From positions 1-64,000 of the forward strand of contig JAOARV010000003.1 of NCBI GenBank assembly GCA_025210395.1: 64,000 nt of DNA, given 5' to 3'. This DNA comes from Marinisporobacter sp. (lineage in GTDB: Bacteria; Bacillota; Clostridia; Peptostreptococcales; Thermotaleaceae). Both the position numbers and the translations under genes were made by a program. Below, in pieces: positions 1 through 8,282 of this stretch (its first letter is position 1; every line of letters starts with the position of its first letter). The notes under the pieces were generated by a model. The model did no database searches, was not told the origin of the DNA, and saw only the letters and a list, made by a program, of their open reading frames with translations.

Positions 1-30
1 CCGAGGGTTCAAGTCCTTCTGCCCCTGCCA
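1..30 (+). tRNA. tRNA-Trp, 3' end only (window edge)
   Basis: These 30 bases are identical to the last 30 bases of the complete tRNA-Trp at 444-519 and end in an encoded CCA. The 5' part lies outside the window. The spacer to the next tRNA is also identical to that of the second copy. Confidence 0.9.
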
Positions 31-49
31 ATGTTTTATATAATAATAT

Positions 50-126
50 CGAGGTGTAGCGCAGTTTGGTAGCGCATCTGGTTTGGGACCAGAGGGCCGC
101 GGGTTCAAATCCTGCCACCTCGACCA
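50..126 (+). tRNA. tRNA-Pro (anticodon TGG), copy 1
   Basis: A 77-base cloverleaf: the acceptor CGAGGTG pairs with CACCTCG, the anticodon loop carries TGG, the T-loop is GTTCAAAT and CCA is encoded. It is identical to the copy at 539-615. Confidence 0.95.
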
Positions 127-141
127 TTTTGAAAATTATAG

Positions 142-218
<77 letters not shown>

Positions 219-243
219 ATTAAATAAAGCGATATTTTTATGA

Positions 244-320
244 GGGCCTTTAGCTCAGTTGGTTAGAGCGTCCGGCTCATAACCGGCAGGTCCGGGGTTC
301 GAATCCCACCCTCTCCGCCA
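244..320 (+). pseudogene. Chimeric tRNA: CAT-anticodon 5' part fused to a Ser-type 3' end
   Basis: The first 64 bases (244-307) are identical to the intact CAT-anticodon tRNA at 716-779. The last 13 bases (ACCCTCTCCGCCA) are instead typical of a serine tRNA. The 5' acceptor strand GGGCCTT cannot pair with the 3' strand CCTCTCC beyond the first two or three positions, and the base of the T-stem is mismatched too. A normal acceptor stem is therefore impossible and the gene is probably dead. The join lies just after the T-arm sequence shared by many tRNAs, which points to recombination or deletion between neighbouring tRNA genes. Confidence 0.85.
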
Positions 321-331
321 TATAAATAAAC

Positions 332-422
332 GGAGAAGTACTCAAGTGGCTGAAGAGGCTCCCCTGCTAAGGGAGTAGGTCTTTAACGGGGCGCGAGGGT
401 TCAAATCCCTCCTTCTCCGCCA
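332..422 (+). tRNA. tRNA-Ser (anticodon GCT)
   Basis: A 91-base class II tRNA with a long variable arm, acceptor GGAGAAG/CTTCTCC, discriminator G, encoded CCA and anticodon GCT. It sits between the two copies of the Trp-Pro-Ile-CAT block. Confidence 0.95.
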
Positions 423-443
423 TTTATTTATTAAAACATTCAT

Positions 444-519
444 AGGGGTATAGCTCAGTTGGTAGAGCAGTGGTCTCCAAAACCACGTGCCGAGGGTTCA
501 AGTCCTTCTGCCCCTGCCA
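444..519 (+). tRNA. tRNA-Trp (anticodon CCA)
   Basis: A 76-base cloverleaf with acceptor AGGGGTA/TGCCCCT, anticodon CCA in the loop CTCCAAA and an encoded 3' CCA. Its last 30 bases match the partial copy at the window edge. Confidence 0.95.
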
Positions 520-538
520 ATGTTTTATATAATAATAT

Positions 539-615
539 CGAGGTGTAGCGCAGTTTGGTAGCGCATCTGGTTTGGGACCAGAGGGCCGCGGGTTCAAATC
601 CTGCCACCTCGACCA
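539..615 (+). tRNA. tRNA-Pro (anticodon TGG), copy 2
   Basis: Identical to the tRNA-Pro at 50-126, including the 19-base spacer upstream. This supports a recent duplication of the block or gene conversion. Confidence 0.95.
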
Positions 616-624
616 TTGAAAAGT

Positions 625-701
<77 letters not shown>

Positions 702-715
702 TTTTTTCTTTAAGA

Positions 716-792
716 GGGCCTTTAGCTCAGTTGGTTAGAGCGTCCGGCTCATAACCGGCAGGTCCGGGGTTCGAATCCCTGAAGGCCCACCA
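716..792 (+). tRNA. tRNA with CAT anticodon (Met or Ile2), intact copy
   Basis: A 77-base cloverleaf with acceptor GGGCCTT/AAGGCCC and an encoded CCA. The body (acceptor ..CCTTTAGCTC, anticodon loop CTCATAA) resembles tRNA-Ile2, whose CAT anticodon is modified by TilS, at least as much as elongator tRNA-Met. The two cannot be separated by eye. It is the intact counterpart of the chimera at 244-320. Confidence 0.9.
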
Positions 793-811
793 TATTACAA
801 ATCAATAATTT

Positions 812-887
812 GCCCAGATAGCTCAGTCGGTAGAGCAGGGGACTGAAAATCCCCGTGTCGGTGGTTCGATTCCGCCTCTGGGCACCA
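812..887 (+). tRNA. tRNA-Phe (anticodon GAA)
   Basis: A 76-base cloverleaf with acceptor GCCCAGA/TCTGGGC, anticodon GAA in CTGAAAA and an encoded CCA. It is the last tRNA of the array and is followed by a terminator. Confidence 0.95.
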
Positions 888-889
888 AT

Positions 890-921
890 GAAAAAACAAG
901 TACAAATGTACTTGTTTTTTT
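890..921 (+). terminator. Bidirectional terminator after the tRNA array
   Basis: The hairpin AACAAGTACA/TGTACTTGTT is flanked by an A-run on the left and a T-run on the right. It can end the tRNA transcript and the minus-strand gene that stops at 920. Confidence 0.85.
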
Positions 922-1936
922 ATTGGTGTTCTATTTTGGTCAAAATATATGGAATAAGCTTTGATATAAAAGCGTGAATATCTAAAGCTTTAATAGTAGA
1001 ATTTTCTTTAAACAGAACAATGTTTTCTGGAATAAAATCATTCAAGCTATGTTTTTTATAAGGAAATGAAAAATCACAGATATCAATATATAAACATGGG
1101 TCACCAGAAGAAAGACGACCTTTATATAAAGGAATGATTATGTTAAAAGTACTTGTGGTTTTTATATATTCAAAGTTAAAACCATTCTCATAGGCAACAT
1201 AATCATCTAAATGACTACTTTTATAAAAGCCTTCTAAATAAAATGAAGAATTTTTAATATGCTGCTTTGAAATATAGCAAATCTTTTCCTTGTGAATATG
1301 AAAGACTTGGGGAAAACTTTGAATGATTTGTTCAATAGGTATTCGGTCTAATAGAACCAAAGTTTTACTGAAATAATATAAATCATCGTAATTATGAAGA
1401 AGAATCAAATCTTTTAATTGTTTACTTGCTTCCTTTTCATATTGCGTATATAATTTAACACTTTCCTTACCAGAAATTTGATCGTCTCGATGAATCCCTA
1501 GAAATTTTTCCACAGACTTTAATTTGCAATTATCAAGAGATAATTGTTTTTGAACTTTTCTAATGAGTCTTAAGAGATCCATACTTTGATAGGTATCAAT
1601 GGAGTAATGTATTTGATTAGCTAAAAATCTTTTATTCAAAAAAGGAATATCGAAGGTATTTCCATTATAATTAATTAAAAGATCAAATTGTTGAATTTTT
1701 TCTTTAAAAGCAGATAATAATTTCTTTTCTTCATCTTTGTTATTGCAAAAAAATTGTTGTATAGAAATTTGACCGTTTTCTATGTACAAGAGACCTATAA
1801 GAATTACCTTGTGAAAATGAGGGCTTAGTCCTGTTGTTTCAATATCAAATATAGCAAAGTTAATATTCTTGTATAAAGATATAAAATTTTGAGGCAGAAG
1901 AAATGCTTCCTCAAGAGGGTCGTGTATAATTTCCAA
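920..1936 (-). CDS. YprB-like DEDD-family (RNase H fold) exonuclease-domain protein
   Basis: A 338-residue protein with the three exonuclease motifs of the DnaQ/RNase H-like superfamily. Motif I is DIETTGL at residues 31-37, motif II is NGNTFD with Asp96, and motif III is HNYDD around residues 181-185. This is the layout of the YprB family of predicted 3'-5' nucleases. The C-terminal 150 residues are not recognised and may bind nucleic acid. The start is a TTG with AAGGAG about 8 bases upstream. It stands alone and converges on the tRNA array. Its substrate is unknown. Family call is good, function is inferred. Confidence 0.8.
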   Translation of the reverse strand: MEIIHDPLEEAFLLPQNFISLYKNINFAIFDIETTGLSPHFHKVILIGLLYIENGQISIQQFFCNNKDEEKKLLSAFKEKIQQFDLLINYNGNTFDIPFLNKRFLANQIHYSIDTYQSMDLLRLIRKVQKQLSLDNCKLKSVEKFLGIHRDDQISGKESVKLYTQYEKEASKQLKDLILLHNYDDLYYFSKTLVLLDRIPIEQIIQSFPQVFHIHKEKICYISKQHIKNSSFYLEGFYKSSHLDDYVAYENGFNFEYIKTTSTFNIIIPLYKGRLSSGDPCLYIDICDFSFPYKKHSLNDFIPENIVLFKENSTIKALDIHAFISKLIPYILTKIEHQ

Positions 1937-2323
1937 AATATCAGCTCCTTATTTTTTTAATAACATACTATATAAGTCCTACTAAGTAAGTTACAGTTTA
2001 TATCTTCTCCGTTTAATAATTGAATAGCTCGAAAATACAATAAAGTAATCTTTATATAAAACCTATAAAGTATTTAGTAAGATTTATATATAATATATCA
2101 TATTTAGGACTATCCATGAACAATTATAGATTGCTTATTACTATATCTAATTCAGGATGATCCTGTTAGGCTTCGTGAAATTACTATGTTCATTTGAAAA
2201 ATACAAGGGTAAAATAGAATCTTCAAGGTACTTGAAGAATGTATCATAATGATGAAATCTTATAGGAAAGGATAGCTAATCTTAAGATAGAGAATATATT
2301 AATAATAGGAGGGAAGTGAAGAA
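1937..2323. other. Divergent intergenic region, no gene found
   Basis: These 387 bases separate two divergent genes. No convincing ORF is present. An arm ATGAACA (2116-2122) can pair with TGTTCAT (2187-2193), enclosing a small hairpin CAGGA-tga-TCCTG near 2153-2165. The meaning is unknown. The last bases carry the AGGAGG ribosome binding site of the next gene. Confidence 0.4.
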
Positions 2324-2695
2324 ATGGATTTTTTTGATAAGTTAGCAGATAAAGTGTCTGTAGGGACTAAGAAGATATCACGAAAAACAGATGAAATTAT
2401 TGAAATAACGGAATTGAAACTTGATTTAAAAAAAATAGACGAAGAGATAGAAGAAGCAAAATTATATATTGGAGAAGTGGTATATAAATATTTTCTTAGT
2501 AATAATAATAGTATGCCTGTAGGTCAGGTTAAAGGAAAATGTAGAGAAATTCAAAGGATGGAAGCACAGAAAAATAGAATACAAACTCGACTTTATAGAA
2601 TCAAGGGATTAACTTATTGTAGATTTTGTGGGGAAGAAATAGTAGATGAAGAAAACTATTGTCCTAAATGCGGTCGTAAAGTAGCAAGATATTAG
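2324..2695 (+). CDS. Zinc-ribbon domain protein
   Basis: A 123-residue soluble protein. Residues about 10-95 are highly charged and likely form a helical coiled coil. The C-terminus is a zinc ribbon with two CxxC pairs, CRFC and CPKC (residues about 99-116). Similar small proteins with an N-terminal helix and C-terminal zinc ribbon are common and uncharacterised in Clostridia. The start ATG follows AGGAGG with good spacing. It is a single gene between a divergent nuclease gene and a convergent asparaginase gene, from which a terminator separates it. Function unknown. Confidence 0.75.
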   Translation: MDFFDKLADKVSVGTKKISRKTDEIIEITELKLDLKKIDEEIEEAKLYIGEVVYKYFLSNNNSMPVGQVKGKCREIQRMEAQKNRIQTRLYRIKGLTYCRFCGEEIVDEENYCPKCGRKVARY

Positions 2696-2726
2696 ATAAA
2701 AAGAGAAAAACTTTAAAGGAAATTAT

Positions 2727-2757
2727 AAGAATCAGGATATAAAACCCTGATTCTTTA
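2727..2757. terminator. Bidirectional terminator
   Basis: The hairpin AGAATCAGG/CCTGATTCT is followed by TTTATTT on the plus strand and preceded by A-rich sequence for the minus strand. It lies between convergent genes. Confidence 0.75.
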
Positions 2758-3750
2758 TTTATAAAAGCCTTTTTCAAAAATTTCTTTAAGAATTTTCTTT
2801 TCTTTTGTAATACTTAAAGCAAGCATAAGCTTAATTCGAGCTTTCTGTCCAGGAAGATTTCCCCCTAAAATAACACCAAGATTTCGTAAATTTCTTCCAG
2901 CTCCTTCATATCCGTATGTATCAAGAACTCGTCCCATAGGACATCTAGATACCATAACGATTATTACATGATGATCAATGGCGTATTGAATGCCTTCAAC
3001 CATTGCAGGAGGGACATTACCTCTTCCCATTGCCTCAATAATAATGCCTTTAGCACCTGAGTCAACACAATATTTAATTAATCTAGAATCCATTCCTGCA
3101 GCAGCTTTGATTAAATCAACATGAGATTCAATATTTTCTGTTTCGATATGAGCATGCTTAGTAATATCTCTATAAAATATTACCTCGTCATTGTCAACAA
3201 TTCCTAAGGGACCAAACTCCATAGATTTAAAGGTATCTAAAGACAATGTATGTGTTTTAGTAACTTCACTGGCAGCGTTAAGTTCATTATTCATTACGAT
3301 TAGTACACCTTTATTTTTGGCTTGTTCAGATATGGCAGTACATATAGCAGCAGAAAGGTTGCTTGAACCATCATATCCAAGCTCAGAACTATTTCTCATA
3401 GCACCCACTACAATGATAGGCTTTATACTGTTAATCGTTAAATCTAATAGATAGGCAGTTTCTTCAAGAGAATCTGTTCCATGGGTTACAATAACACCTG
3501 TGATATCTTCTCTAGCGATTAACTTTTTTACAAGCTTTGCTAGTTGCATCATTTTTTCAGGAGTCATATGAGGACCAGGAAGGCGATCAAAATTCACAAT
3601 TTCGATATCAGCATATCTATCAATATTTGTTACCATAGACATAATTTCTTCACTAGATAGAGCAGGAATAGCTGCAGATATTCTAGGGTCTATTTTCATA
3701 GAAATAGTTCCACCTGTAAATATAACAGCTACTTTATTTGGGTTGTGCAT
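2755..3750 (-). CDS. L-asparaginase family amidohydrolase
   Basis: A 331-residue asparaginase hydrolysing asparagine (possibly also glutamine) to the acid and ammonia. The two active-site boxes are present: TGGTIS near residues 12-17 with the first catalytic Thr, and THGTDS near 89-94 with the second Thr-Asp pair. No signal peptide is visible, so it is probably cytoplasmic. The start chosen is the ATG at 3750, because AAGGAGG lies 7-8 bases upstream; an in-frame ATG eight codons earlier has no ribosome binding site. It is monocistronic and divergent from the cysteine desulfurase gene. Confidence 0.88.
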   Translation of the reverse strand: MHNPNKVAVIFTGGTISMKIDPRISAAIPALSSEEIMSMVTNIDRYADIEIVNFDRLPGPHMTPEKMMQLAKLVKKLIAREDITGVIVTHGTDSLEETAYLLDLTINSIKPIIVVGAMRNSSELGYDGSSNLSAAICTAISEQAKNKGVLIVMNNELNAASEVTKTHTLSLDTFKSMEFGPLGIVDNDEVIFYRDITKHAHIETENIESHVDLIKAAAGMDSRLIKYCVDSGAKGIIIEAMGRGNVPPAMVEGIQYAIDHHVIIVMVSRCPMGRVLDTYGYEGAGRNLRNLGVILGGNLPGQKARIKLMLALSITKEKKILKEIFEKGFYK

Positions 3751-3843
3751 GAAACGTTCCTCCTTATGGGTCAAAATTGATATAAGTTACTTTAATAATA
3801 GGATAGCAGAAATAGATAAAAAAACAAACTATTTCATACAAAA

Positions 3844-3881
3844 AACAAAAGAACCAGTCCTCGGGGACTGGTTCTTTTGTT
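3844..3881. repeat. Perfect 17-bp palindromic hairpin with TCGG loop
   Basis: The arms AACAAAAGAACCAGTCC and GGACTGGTTCTTTTGTT pair perfectly around a TCGG tetraloop and end in A/T runs, so it looks like a strong bidirectional terminator. It lies between two genes that are transcribed away from each other, where none is expected. A second hairpin, GGTTATC-agggg-GATAACC, follows at 3928-3946. Confidence 0.7.
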
Positions 3882-4109
3882 GGTTTACGTTCAAAAGGGG
3901 TATTGGGAATAGAGATTATATTATCGAGGTTATCAGGGGGATAACCACTAAACAAATTATAACAAAAACCGACAAAGATGACAAGCGTTTTGACAAGTTT
4001 TTTTTACATTTTTTTTAAGATCGTTAAATCATTAAAATTTTTGTATAAAATATGGATGAATGAATGGTTTTTTATTATGGGAGGCAATAATAAGTTTATA
4101 TCAAATCAC

Positions 4110-4138
4110 TTTACAAAGGCAGTAGTTTCATATAAAAT
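4110..4138 (+). promoter_or_regulatory. Probable sigma A promoter of the cysteine desulfurase gene
   Basis: TTTACA (4110-4115), a 17-base spacer and TAAAAT (4133-4138) lie about 45 bases upstream of the chosen start codon. Confidence 0.5.
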
Positions 4139-4181
4139 ATGGAAAGATGTAAACAAATTTATGATAATGGAGATGTTAGAA

Positions 4182-5339
4182 ATGGAAGTTTATTTAGATA
4201 ATAGTGCTACTACAAAACCAAATAGAGAAGTTGTAGAAATGATGTTAAAAGGACTTACAGATTATTATGGAAATCCATCCTCCTTGCATCATAAAGGCGT
4301 TGAAGTGGAAAAACTAATGAAAATAGCTCGGAAGCAACTATCGAAAGCATTAGGGGTAAAGGATCAAGAAATTATTTTTACTTCAGGAGGCACTGAATCA
4401 AATAATATGGCCATAGTAGGTGCTGTAGAAGCTAAAAAAAGAAATGGAAAAAGGATCATCACAACAAAAGTAGAACATCCTTCTGTGTTAAATGTATACA
4501 AAAATTTAGAAATGCAAGGATATGAAGTATCTTATTTAGATGTGGACCCTTTTGGAAAAATAGATTTAGACCAGTTTAAAGAATATTTATCAAAGGATAC
4601 GATACTCATAAGTATTATGCATGTAAATAATGAAGTAGGAACTGTGCAACCTATAGAAGAAATAGGGAAAATTATTAAAAATCCTAAGTATAGCTCCTTA
4701 TTTCATGTAGATGCTATTCAATCCTTCGGAAAAATTAAATTTACTCCTAATAAATTAGGAGCAGATCTTTTGTCTATTAGTGCTCACAAAGTCCATGGAC
4801 CAAAAGGCATTGGCGCTTTGTATGTGAAAAAGAATCTAAAATTATCTCCTATGCTTTATGGAGGAAATCAAGAAACGGGTATGAGATCAGGCACTGAAAA
4901 TATTCCAGGCATATTAGGATTAGGGGAAGCAGCTAAAACTATCTATGAAAATATAGATAAAAATATAGATAAAATGTGGATGTTAAAAAATTCTTTTCTA
5001 GAGCATATAAAAAATGAAATAAAAGATATAAAAGTCAATGGATATGAAAGGGAGGGAAGTGCTCCTCATATTGCAAATATTAGTTTTTTTGGCATAAGAG
5101 GAGAAGTGCTATTACATAGTTTAGAACAAGACGGTATTTATGTATCAACAGGTTCTGCTTGTTCCTCAAAGAAAAGTTCAAAAAGCCATGTATTAAAAGC
5201 AATGGGCCTTAAGGAAGAAGCAATAGAAGGAGCTATTCGTTTTAGTTTTTCTTACCATAATACACAAGAGGAAATAGATTATGCAATAGATAAAATAAAA
5301 AAATCTGTAAAAGATATAAGAAAAATTATGAAGAGGTGA
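4182..5339 (+). CDS. Cysteine desulfurase partner of ThiI (NifS/IscS family)
   Basis: A 385-residue PLP enzyme that takes sulfur from cysteine as a persulfide. The PLP lysine is Lys203 in SAHKVHGPKG and the catalytic cysteine is Cys327 in STGSACSSKK. The start chosen is the ATG giving MEVYLDNSATT, with GGAG nine bases upstream. The frame stays open for 68 codons further up, but those residues do not resemble the family and overlap a probable promoter. It is followed by thiI after only 4 bases. This pairing is known in Firmicutes, where the dedicated desulfurase (NifZ in Bacillus) feeds sulfur to ThiI for 4-thiouridine in tRNA. Confidence 0.9.
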   Translation: MEVYLDNSATTKPNREVVEMMLKGLTDYYGNPSSLHHKGVEVEKLMKIARKQLSKALGVKDQEIIFTSGGTESNNMAIVGAVEAKKRNGKRIITTKVEHPSVLNVYKNLEMQGYEVSYLDVDPFGKIDLDQFKEYLSKDTILISIMHVNNEVGTVQPIEEIGKIIKNPKYSSLFHVDAIQSFGKIKFTPNKLGADLLSISAHKVHGPKGIGALYVKKNLKLSPMLYGGNQETGMRSGTENIPGILGLGEAAKTIYENIDKNIDKMWMLKNSFLEHIKNEIKDIKVNGYEREGSAPHIANISFFGIRGEVLLHSLEQDGIYVSTGSACSSKKSSKSHVLKAMGLKEEAIEGAIRFSFSYHNTQEEIDYAIDKIKKSVKDIRKIMKR

Positions 5340-5343
5340 TCTA

Positions 5344-6519
5344 ATGAAAAGAATATTAATAGTAAGATATGGTGAAATTGCACTCAAAGGACTCAATAAA
5401 TCCTATTTTGTAAATAAGCTGGTTAAACATATACAGGCAAATTTAAAGGATTTAGGTGATTTGAAGGTATGGCAATCAGGAGGTCTTGTATATGTTGATA
5501 TGGATGGATATGAGGAAGAGGAAGTAATTGAAAAGGTTACGAAGGTATTTGGAATTGTATCTGTAAGTCCTGCCTATGAAATGGAAAAAGATATAGAAAC
5601 TATTTATGAAGTTGCATTAAATCATATGAAAGAAATTATAGAAGAAGAGAATATTAATACATTTAAAGTAGAGACTAGGCGAGGAGATAAAAGTTTTCCA
5701 ATGAAATCTCCAGAAATATCAAGAATGGTTGGAGGTTATGTATTTAACCATATTGAAGAATTAAAAGTAGATGTACATCATCCTGATAAGATCTTACATG
5801 TAGATGTAAGGGAACGAGCTTATGTATATTCTAAAAAAATAGCAGGACATGGGGGTCTTCCTTTAGGAACAAATGGAACAGCTATGGTGCTACTATCAGG
5901 AGGAATTGATAGCCCTGTAGCTGCTTGGATGATGGCTAAGAGAGGAATGAATATAGAAGCTGTTCATTATCATAGTTATCCATTTACAAGTGAAAGAGCA
6001 AAAGAAAAGGTAATTGATTTAGCAAGAATTCTTGTGAAATATTGTGGCAATATTCGTGTTCATTGTGTTAATTTATTACCTATACAAAAGGAAATAAATG
6101 AAAAATGTCCAGAAGATGAAATGACCATATTATCAAGAAGATTTATGATGAAAATAGCACAAAAAGTTGCAAAAAAGAGGGAATGTCATGCTTTAGTTAC
6201 AGGAGAAAGCATTGGACAAGTAGCTAGCCAAACCATTCAAGGTCTCACTGTTACAAATCATGCAGTAGATATGCCAGTATTTAGACCTCTTATTGCCTTA
6301 GATAAAGTTGACATTATGGATATTGCAAAGAAAATAGATACCTATGAAACATCTATCTTGCCTCATGAAGATTGTTGTACAGTATTTTTACCGAAAAGAC
6401 CTGTTACAAAGCCAAGAGTAGATAAAATTTTACAATCGGAAAGTAAGCTTGATGTTGAAACCTTAGTAAACGAAGCCGTAGAAAATATGGAAGTAATAGA
6501 AGTGTCTATAGAAGGATAA
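5344..6519 (+). CDS. thiI: tRNA 4-thiouridine synthetase ThiI
   Basis: A 391-residue ThiI: an N-terminal ferredoxin-like and THUMP region (residues about 1-165) that binds tRNA, and a PP-loop ATPase with SGGIDS at 185-190 that adenylates U8. The C-terminal rhodanese domain found in E. coli ThiI is absent, which is normal in Firmicutes. There sulfur comes directly from the adjacent cysteine desulfurase. The two genes form an operon ending at the terminator just downstream. Confidence 0.95.
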   Translation: MKRILIVRYGEIALKGLNKSYFVNKLVKHIQANLKDLGDLKVWQSGGLVYVDMDGYEEEEVIEKVTKVFGIVSVSPAYEMEKDIETIYEVALNHMKEIIEEENINTFKVETRRGDKSFPMKSPEISRMVGGYVFNHIEELKVDVHHPDKILHVDVRERAYVYSKKIAGHGGLPLGTNGTAMVLLSGGIDSPVAAWMMAKRGMNIEAVHYHSYPFTSERAKEKVIDLARILVKYCGNIRVHCVNLLPIQKEINEKCPEDEMTILSRRFMMKIAQKVAKKRECHALVTGESIGQVASQTIQGLTVTNHAVDMPVFRPLIALDKVDIMDIAKKIDTYETSILPHEDCCTVFLPKRPVTKPRVDKILQSESKLDVETLVNEAVENMEVIEVSIEG

Positions 6520-6529
6520 TATGTTTAAT

Positions 6530-6567
6530 GAAGTGATGATCGTGAAAAGGGTCATCACTTTTTTTGT
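6530..6567 (+). terminator. Terminator after thiI
   Basis: The arms AAGTGATGA and TCATCACTT form a strong stem followed by a run of T. Confidence 0.85.
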
Positions 6568-6607
6568 GTGAAAACGAATATATTACAAAACTAGTCATTT
6601 TTCATCG

Positions 6608-6634
6608 AAGGAAAATTGCGGCGGCTAAAGAATA
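6608..6634 (+). promoter_or_regulatory. Sigma H-type promoter of the spoIIA operon
   Basis: AAGGAAAA (6608-6615) and AAAGAAT (6627-6633) match the sigma H consensus boxes (RnAGGAwWW and RnnGAAT). The distance of 21 bases from AGGA to GAAT is as expected. Sigma H transcribes spoIIA in Bacillus. Confidence 0.65.
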
Positions 6635-6668
6635 TTTAAAAAGAAGGAAATAAAAGGGAGGGGTTACA

Positions 6669-7004
6669 TTGCGTATTGGTTTTGAAAGGATTCGTAATCA
6701 TTTAGTTATTCAATTAAATGGAGAATTAGACCATCATACAGCAGAAGGAATTAGAGAAGAGGTTGATAAAGAAATTGACAAAAATAATATTAAGAATATT
6801 ATTTTTGATTTAGAAGGGATGCATTTTATGGATAGCTCAGGGATTGGTGTGGTAATAGGAAGATATAAAAAGGTACAAAAGCTAGGAGGACAAGCAGGGG
6901 TAATTAATATGAATAATAGAGTAGAAAGAATATTTAAAATGTCAGGGCTATTTAATATTATTAAAAAGTTTGAGAATAAAAACGAGGCAATAGAAAGATT
7001 ATAA
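6669..7004 (+). CDS. spoIIAA: Anti-sigma F factor antagonist SpoIIAA
   Basis: A 111-residue STAS-domain protein. MDSSGIG (residues 54-60) contains the serine that SpoIIAB phosphorylates and SpoIIE dephosphorylates. The unphosphorylated form displaces SpoIIAB from sigma F and so turns on forespore transcription. The start is TTG at 6669 with GGGAGGGG upstream. It is the first gene of spoIIAA-AB-AC, the order seen in Bacillus. Confidence 0.95.
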   Translation: MRIGFERIRNHLVIQLNGELDHHTAEGIREEVDKEIDKNNIKNIIFDLEGMHFMDSSGIGVVIGRYKKVQKLGGQAGVINMNNRVERIFKMSGLFNIIKKFENKNEAIERL

Positions 7005-7017
7005 AGGAGTGAGGGAA

Positions 7018-7452
7018 TTGAAAATAAAAAATCATATGAAACTAGAATTCATGAGCAAATCACAAAATGAAGCCTTTGCTAGGGTTGTAGTAGCTTCCTT
7101 TGCTTCACAGCTAGACCCTACTATTGAAGAATTAGCAGATGTAAAAACAGCTGTATCAGAGGCTGTAACAAATGCTATTATACATGGATATGAAGGGAAA
7201 GAAGGGATTGTTTTAGTAGAATGTAGCATTTTTCAAAATACAATAGAGATTACTATAGAAGATCAAGGAAAAGGCATTGAAGATGTGGAAATGGCAAGAC
7301 AACCATTATATACTTCAAAACCAGAGCTAGAAAGATCAGGAATGGGTTTTACAGTAATGGAGACTTTCATGGACATGGTTGAGATAGAAACTAAAAGAGA
7401 TGATGGAACAAAAATTAGAATGGTAAAAAGATTCCAAAGCTTTGATAATTAA
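7018..7452 (+). CDS. spoIIAB: Anti-sigma F factor / serine kinase SpoIIAB
   Basis: A 144-residue GHKL-fold kinase that binds and inhibits sigma F and phosphorylates SpoIIAA. The N box is [12 protein letters not shown] (residues about 47-58), the G1 box is DQGKGIED and the G2 region is [10 protein letters not shown]. The TTG at 7018 is preferred because AAAGGAG (7003-7009) lies 8 bases upstream; the in-frame GTG at 7009 overlaps that ribosome binding site. The resulting N-terminus resembles Bacillus SpoIIAB. Confidence 0.95.
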   Translation: MKIKNHMKLEFMSKSQNEAFARVVVASFASQLDPTIEELADVKTAVSEAVTNAIIHGYEGKEGIVLVECSIFQNTIEITIEDQGKGIEDVEMARQPLYTSKPELERSGMGFTVMETFMDMVEIETKRDDGTKIRMVKRFQSFDN

Positions 7453-7464
7453 GGGGTAGATACT

Positions 7465-8238
7465 ATGGGAATGAGTGCATTATCGGAGGAGCAAAATAAA
7501 ATATTAGGCCATGAAGAAACCATTGAATTGATAAAAAGAGCACAAGCAGGGGATCAAGATGCAAAAAATATGCTAGTAGGGCACAACTTAGGACTTGTAA
7601 GAAGTGTATTAAAAAGGTTTATGAATAGGGGATATGAAAAAGAAGATTTATATCAGTTAGGATGCATTGGACTTGTAAAGGCAATAGAAAAATTTGACTT
7701 TACATATGGTGTAAGATTTTCAACTTATGCAGTACCTATGATTATCGGAGAAATTAAAAGGTTTTTAAGAGATGATGGTATGATTAAAGTAAGTCGCTCT
7801 TTAAAGCAAACGGCAGCAAGAGTAAAAAACATCAAAGAAATATTGTTTAAAAAAAATGGAAGAGAGCCTACCTTGCAAGAAATTTCTAATGAATTAGATA
7901 TACCAAAGGAAGAAATTGTAATGGCATTAGATTCCAATGTGCAACCAGATTATTTATATGATGTGATTCATCAGGATGATGGTTCTCCAGTTCATTTGAT
8001 AGATAAAATAAGTGAAAAACAAACAGCAAATGAAGGAGAAGTATTGGATCGAATTGCTTTAATAGAGAGTCTTTCAAAATTAAAACCAAGAGAAAGAAAA
8101 ATTATTATTTTAAGGTATTTTAAAGATAAAACCCAAACAGAAATTGCACAAATGCTAGGAATTTCACAGGTGCAGGTTTCAAGAATAGAAAAAAAAGTAT
8201 TAATGCATATGAGAGAACTGCTAGAGAAGACATGGTAA
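7465..8238 (+). CDS. sigF: RNA polymerase sigma factor SigF
   Basis: A 257-residue sigma-70 family factor for early forespore genes. Region 2 is visible as the LVGHNLGLVRSV...YEKEDLYQLG...FSTYAVPMIIGEI stretch, region 3 follows (VSRSLKQTA), and region 4 is the helix-turn-helix TQTEIAQMLGISQVQVSRIE near the C-terminus. It is preceded by its anti-sigma factor and antagonist. The stop codon lies inside the loop of the terminator that ends the operon. Confidence 0.95.
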   Translation: MGMSALSEEQNKILGHEETIELIKRAQAGDQDAKNMLVGHNLGLVRSVLKRFMNRGYEKEDLYQLGCIGLVKAIEKFDFTYGVRFSTYAVPMIIGEIKRFLRDDGMIKVSRSLKQTAARVKNIKEILFKKNGREPTLQEISNELDIPKEEIVMALDSNVQPDYLYDVIHQDDGSPVHLIDKISEKQTANEGEVLDRIALIESLSKLKPRERKIIILRYFKDKTQTEIAQMLGISQVQVSRIEKKVLMHMRELLEKTW

Positions 8239-8254
8239 ACACATGTCTTTTTTT
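8228..8254 (+). terminator. Terminator overlapping the sigF stop codon
   Basis: AGACATG (8228-8234) pairs with CATGTCT (8242-8248), followed by a T-run. The sigF TAA (8236-8238) is in the loop, so terminating ribosomes may affect folding. Confidence 0.8.
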
Positions 8255-8282
8255 GTGCTCAAAAAGTTGATTCAAATTTGAA

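Noticed and set aside
2100-2210. A transposase remnant in the intergenic region
   Set aside because: Short peptides such as QDDPVRLREI appear in one frame, but stops and frame changes are close by and no family could be named.
3743-4018. Plus- and minus-strand frames through the palindrome at 3844-3881
   Set aside because: Both read the same inverted repeat (EPV..DWFF) and have no ribosome binding site; they are shadows of a hairpin.
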